10,005 bases of DNA from Bacteroidota bacterium (lineage in GTDB: Bacteria > Bacteroidota > UBA10030 > UBA6906). The DNA lies in contig JAERML010000038.1 of assembly GCA_016844425.1 (NCBI GenBank), positions 1 through 10,005 of the forward strand, read 5' to 3'. Under the pieces are notes generated by a model. That model was not told the DNA's origin, did not search any database, and saw only the letters and a list, made by a program, of their open reading frames with translations. The stretch's first letter is position 1, and each line of letters starts with the position of its first letter. The position numbers and the translations under genes are program-made. Positions 7,058 to 10,005 of the stretch are shown here, in pieces.

Positions 7058-7558
7058 ATGAACGCACCCTTTCCCCTGATACTCGGCTTCACTTTTCTTC
7101 TTGGCGGTTGCATCAATCCCTTTGCTCCCAGATACGACAGCTCCCCCGCAGAATCCTCATGTGATCCATCCACCATCGAAGGAGTCTTTCGCTGCTTCCA
7201 GGCAGCCTACACCTTCCGTGATACTACAGTCTATGGTGAGCTCCTCAAGGATAATTTCTCGTTCGTCTTCCGGGATTATGACGTGGGGATCGATGTCACA
7301 TGGAGTCGCGATGAAGAAATGAGAACCACCTATGGGCTCTTCCAGAATGCCCAGAAGCTCGACCTCATCTGGAACAACACCATTTCAAGCTCCACGGATT
7401 CCACACGGACGACCGTTGTGCGGGGATTCAATCTCACCATCACGTTCAACCCTACGGATATCATCTACATCGGCGGCTACGCGAATCTCACCTTCGAGCG
7501 GGCACGGACCACCGATCCATGGAAGATCGTCACCTGGCGGGATGAATCCAATTTCTAG
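7058..7558 (+). CDS. Putative lipoprotein of unknown function (lipoprotein B of a related pair)
   Basis: 166 residues, with ATG five bases after the stop of the preceding gene. The signal FPLILGFTFLLGGC has a good lipobox (LGGC, Cys18), so the mature protein should be lipid-anchored, probably in the outer membrane. After a short tether (INPFAPRYD) comes a helix-like segment (IEGVFRCFQAAYTFRDTTVYGELL), then WSRDEEMRTTYGLF, a TISSSTDSTR stretch, beta segments (GFNLTITF, YANLTFERA) and the ending DPWKIVTWRDESNF. Order and key residues parallel lipoprotein A, so the two probably arose by an old duplication. An NTF2-like fold is inferred, not shown. It is followed after six bases by ftsX, so the pair sits within one transcription unit between recR and ftsX. 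Confidence 0.85.
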   Translation: MNAPFPLILGFTFLLGGCINPFAPRYDSSPAESSCDPSTIEGVFRCFQAAYTFRDTTVYGELLKDNFSFVFRDYDVGIDVTWSRDEEMRTTYGLFQNAQKLDLIWNNTISSSTDSTRTTVVRGFNLTITFNPTDIIYIGGYANLTFERARTTDPWKIVTWRDESNF

Positions 7559-7564
7559 AGAACG

Positions 7565-8443
7565 ATGAGCCTCTCCTACACACTCAAAGAAAGCATCTCC
7601 GGTTTCAAGCGAGCGAAGCTTTCCACTTTTATCTCGATCATCACCATCAGCATCTCGCTCTTGTTGCTTGGCGTGTTTGCCGTCGTGACAATCAATACCT
7701 CCCGGTTCATCGACTCGCTGCGCAATGCCGTCGAAATGGAAGCATTCCTCCAGGAACCGCTCTCCCGTGACGAGATTACCGCACTGCAAAAGCGCGTTAC
7801 GGCCATCGAGGGAGTGGCTCGAGTAGTGTATGTTTCCAAGGAGGATGCCGCGAAAATCTTCAAGGAAGAATTTGGCGAAGACATCAACACCGTCATCGAC
7901 TTCAATCCTCTTCCCCCCTCATTCAAGATCTTCCTGAGCAACACCCACAAAACCGTGGTGCAAGCCAATGCGGTGTACGACAAACTTGTTGCAACAGAAG
8001 GGATCGAGAGCGTCCTTTACCGGAAGGCACTGCTGGAGTTCATCGACCAGAAGACAGCAACCGTTCACAATGTCACGCTCGGTCTCGGCATCCTTATCAG
8101 TCTTTCGGCAATCTTCCTCGTCTCCAACACCATCCGCCTTGCGATCTATGCAAAGCGAAGGCTCCTCCGCACGATGGCCCTTGTGGGAGCGACGGCGGGA
8201 TTCATCCGGATCCCTTTCCTTCTCGAAGGCGTGATCCAGGGATTCTTTGGTGGACTGCTCGCCTCAGGCATTCTCTATTTGCTGCTTGAGTATTCCTCGC
8301 GTCTTCTTTCGATAGAGTTCACCGAGTTCATCCGCATGGAACCCGTGTACTATCTGTCCATTCTCGGGTGCGGCATTGTCCTTGGATTGGTCGGCAGCGT
8401 AATTTCTGTCGCCAGGTTCATCCGCATCGCCGACAACGCCTGA
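7565..8443 (+). CDS. ftsX: Cell division protein FtsX (permease-like)
   Basis: 292 residues, normal for the family. FtsX is the membrane partner of the ATPase FtsE; the pair sits at the division site and controls peptidoglycan hydrolases. Seen: a cytoplasmic N-terminus with GFKRAKLSTFISI, membrane segment 1 (about 23-44), an extracytoplasmic domain (about 45-165) containing NPLPPSFKIFL (114-124), and three further membrane segments (about 170-194, 218-242 and 262-284). Conserved SNTIRLAIYAKRR (187-199) and MALVGATAGFIRIPFLLEG (204-222) are typical of FtsX and separate it from general MacB-type permeases. No ftsE is adjacent in the window. It starts six bases after lipoprotein B with a weak AGAGAA upstream, suggesting coupled translation. 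Confidence 0.94.
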   Translation: MSLSYTLKESISGFKRAKLSTFISIITISISLLLLGVFAVVTINTSRFIDSLRNAVEMEAFLQEPLSRDEITALQKRVTAIEGVARVVYVSKEDAAKIFKEEFGEDINTVIDFNPLPPSFKIFLSNTHKTVVQANAVYDKLVATEGIESVLYRKALLEFIDQKTATVHNVTLGLGILISLSAIFLVSNTIRLAIYAKRRLLRTMALVGATAGFIRIPFLLEGVIQGFFGGLLASGILYLLLEYSSRLLSIEFTEFIRMEPVYYLSILGCGIVLGLVGSVISVARFIRIADNA

Positions 8444-8454
8444 CCAACCTCACC

Positions 8455-8483
8455 TTGCTATATTCAGATTTTGTTGTTATGTT
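8455..8483 (+). promoter_or_regulatory. Candidate promoter for the sdhC-sdhA operon
   Basis: TTGCTA (8455-8460, four of six) and TATGTT (8478-8483, four of six) are separated by exactly 17 bases, in the 140-base gap between ftsX and sdhC. Transcription would begin near 8490, about 95 bases before sdhC. No terminator hairpin with a T-tract is visible in the gap, so read-through from ftsX is also possible. The match is moderate. Confidence 0.4.
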
Positions 8484-8583
8484 CTCGATGTTGAAACATG
8501 CGCACGTCTGTCTCCTCAACGTTCTTCCCGGTTCTTTCGCCTCACGGCATTCCACGATATCACGTACGTAGAAAGCACGATCT

Positions 8584-9212
8584 ATGAGCAAGGTATCCAA
8601 CTTCTTGACGTCCTCTGTCGGCAGGAAGCTCATGATGGGACTGTCGGGTCTGTTCCTCTGCAGCTTCCTCGTCGTCCACCTTTTCATCAATCTCTTTCTC
8701 TTCAAACAGGATGGTGGAGCGACGTTCGATGTGTATGGCGAATTCATGGCCACCTATCCGTTGATCCGGCCGCTGGAATGGATTCTCTTTGGCGGATTCC
8801 TCCTGCATGCATTTGTCGGCATCTGGCTCTGGGTCACCAACCGCCAGGCGCGGCCGCAACTGTACGAAGTGAACCCTCCCGTATCGCGTTCCTCACAGGC
8901 GCGTTCGTTCTTGTGTTCCTCGTTGTACACATCAACACCTTCTTCGTCAAGTCGCGGTTCTTCCCCGACGGGCGGACGATGTATGAGATTGTCGTACAGG
9001 CGTTTCAGAGTCCGGTGTACGTTGGGTTCTATCTCGTGGCGCTGGTGTTCCTTGCGTTTCATTTGCGGCACGGGTTTCAATCCGCGTTCCAAACGCTTGG
9101 AATCCGCTTCGAGAAGTATCAGCCACTCATTGATGCGGTTGGAGTGGTGTTCTGGCTCCTGATTCCCCTCGCATTCGCGGCCTTGCCGCTCTATTTTCTT
9201 TGGGCTCACTAA
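8584..9212 (+). pseudogene. sdhC: Succinate dehydrogenase/fumarate reductase cytochrome b subunit, frameshifted
   Basis: Membrane anchor of complex II: one polypeptide with five helices carrying two b-type hemes, passing electrons between the flavoprotein/FeS head and quinone. Frame 1 from the ATG at 8584 gives NFLTSSVGRKLMMGLSGLFL, helix 1 with His32 (VVHLFINLF), helix 2 with His75 (LLHAFVGIWLW) and NRQARPQLYEVNP. At about 8873-8880 the homology moves to another frame: SRIAFLTG, helix 3 with His (FLVVHINTFF), helix 4 (FLAFHLRHGF) and helix 5 to the stop at 9212. All four probable heme-ligand His are kept, two on each side. The 5' frame instead runs on to 9162 as Ser/Arg-rich nonsense. About eight residues of the linker, usually including a Trp, seem lost. 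No strong ribosome site. It may be an assembly error. Confidence 0.88.
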
Positions 9213-9227
9213 CAGGAATTGCATATC

Positions 9228-10005
9228 ATGACACTCGATTCGAAAATCCCGGCCGGCCCGATTGAAAAGAAGTGGGACACACACAAGTTCAACCTGAAGC
9301 TTGTCAACCCGGCCAACAAGCGGAAGTACAGCATCATTGTTGTCGGGACAGGTTTGGCGGGCGCTTCCGCAGCCGCTTCGCTTGGCGAACTGGGCTACAA
9401 CGTGATCGCCATTTCGTACCATGAATCCCCGCGCCGCGCCCACAGCATCTCTGCACAGGGAGGTATCAACGCCCCCAAGAACTATCCCAACGACGGCGAC
9501 AGTATCTACCGCCTCTTTTATGATACCGTGAAGGGTGGCGACTACCGCTCCCGGGAAGCCAATGTCTACCGGCTTGCACAAGTCAGCGGCGCCATCATCG
9601 ACCAATGCGTTGCCCAGGGAGTTCCGTTCGCCCGCGAGTATGGCGGTCTGCTGGACAACCGGTCCTTCGGTGGCGCGCAGGTCTCCCGCACGTTCTACGC
9701 TCGGGGCCAGACTGGCCAGCAATTGCTCCTCGGCGCCTACTCCGCACTCTGCCGGCAGATCGCTGAAGGAACGGTGAAGTTCTACGAGCGACGCGAGATG
9801 CTCGACCTTGTAGTGGTGGACGGACAGGCACGCGGTGTCGTTGCGCGTAACCTCGTCAGCGGCAAGGTAGAATCGTACACCGCCGATGCCGTCATTCTCG
9901 CCACGGGCGGGTACGGCAATGTCTTCTTCCTTTCCACCAACGCGAAGATGTGCAACGCCTCCGCCACATGGCGCGCACACAAGCGTGGTGCATTCTTCGG
10001 CAACC
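9228..10005 (+). CDS. sdhA: Succinate dehydrogenase/fumarate reductase flavoprotein subunit (3' end off the edge)
   Basis: The first 259 residues of the FAD subunit, which oxidises succinate to fumarate (or the reverse) at the cytoplasmic face. Seen: the N-terminal [19 protein letters not shown] typical of Bacteroidetes/Chlorobi-type and other type-B complexes; the dinucleotide-binding [13 protein letters not shown] (38-50); the flavinylation motif [12 protein letters not shown], where His72 should hold FAD covalently; then [40 protein letters not shown], the Arg/Gly-rich [17 protein letters not shown], and the second FAD-contact motif [22 protein letters not shown] lies nine bases before the ATG, 15 bases after the sdhC stop. 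The frame is intact to the edge. sdhB is expected next. Whether the complex runs as succinate dehydrogenase or fumarate reductase cannot be told from this part. Confidence 0.96.
   Translation, partial: MTLDSKIPAGPIEKKWDTHKFNLKLVNPANKRKYSIIVVGTGLAGASAAASLGELGYNVIAISYHESPRRAHSISAQGGINAPKNYPNDGDSIYRLFYDTVKGGDYRSREANVYRLAQVSGAIIDQCVAQGVPFAREYGGLLDNRSFGGAQVSRTFYARGQTGQQLLLGAYSALCRQIAEGTVKFYERREMLDLVVVDGQARGVVARNLVSGKVESYTADAVILATGGYGNVFFLSTNAKMCNASATWRAHKRGAFFGN

Noticed and set aside
8479..8571. 30-residue open frame just before sdhC, a possible leader peptide
   Set aside because: Its ATG overlaps the candidate -10 box, it has no ribosome site, and no attenuator hairpins follow.
8553..8582. ACGTACGT palindrome and CACGAT direct repeats before sdhC as an operator
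   Set aside because: Too short and unlike any site I can name; expected by chance at this length.
8873..8880. Programmed ribosomal frameshift at the sdhC junction
   Set aside because: There is no convincing slippery heptamer with a downstream structure, and about eight residues are missing, so a simple -1 or +1 slip would not rebuild the normal protein. A deletion or assembly error explains it better.
8754..9980. 408-codon minus-strand open frame opposite sdhC and sdhA
   Set aside because: It is antisense to well-conserved complex II genes. Long antisense frames arise easily in GC-rich coding DNA, and nothing in the translation is recognisable.

Overview
The window is a moderately GC-rich stretch of a Gram-negative bacterium, densely coded on both strands. 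It carries lpxD, bamA, OmpH/Skp chaperones and lipoproteins, so the cell has an outer membrane with lipid A. Three features point to the FCB group (Bacteroidetes/Chlorobi/Ignavibacteria), most likely an Ignavibacteria- or Chlorobi-like lineage: the order uppS-bamA-ompH-ompH-lpxD, the cytochrome b-type sdhC followed by sdhA, and the specific SdhA and RecR sequences. The phylum call is inference from protein resemblance; no database search was possible.

Layout. Minus strand, 5146 down to 1: an envelope-biogenesis operon, read uppS, bamA, ompH-2, ompH-1, lpxD (lpxD runs off the left edge). UppS makes the undecaprenyl carrier, BamA inserts outer-membrane proteins, the two OmpH/Skp proteins chaperone those proteins in the periplasm, and LpxD acylates a lipid A precursor. 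A 289-base divergent control region (5147-5435) separates it from the plus-strand genes and holds a good sigma70-type promoter for each direction. Plus strand, 5436-8443: ebfC and recR (nucleoid/recombinational repair), two related small lipoproteins of unknown role, then ftsX (cell division). Plus strand, 8584 to the right edge: a succinate dehydrogenase/fumarate reductase operon with sdhC and the start of sdhA; the iron-sulfur subunit is expected beyond the window.

Two conserved genes are broken in a strikingly similar way. lpxD, near its 5' end, and sdhC, in its middle loop, each appear to have lost about 25-26 bases out of frame, about 8-9 residues by comparison with family sequences recalled from memory. 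Both breakpoints sit on the same 8-mer, ACCCTCCC on the plus strand. Everything on both sides of each break is well conserved. A systematic assembly or sequencing artefact and genuine microhomology deletions both remain possible. In lpxD a strong Shine-Dalgarno and an in-frame ATG downstream of the broken start could still give an N-terminally shortened protein.

I saw no tRNA or rRNA genes, insertion sequences, CRISPR arrays or defence genes. Apart from the two lesions and the unassigned lipoprotein pair, the content is conserved housekeeping.
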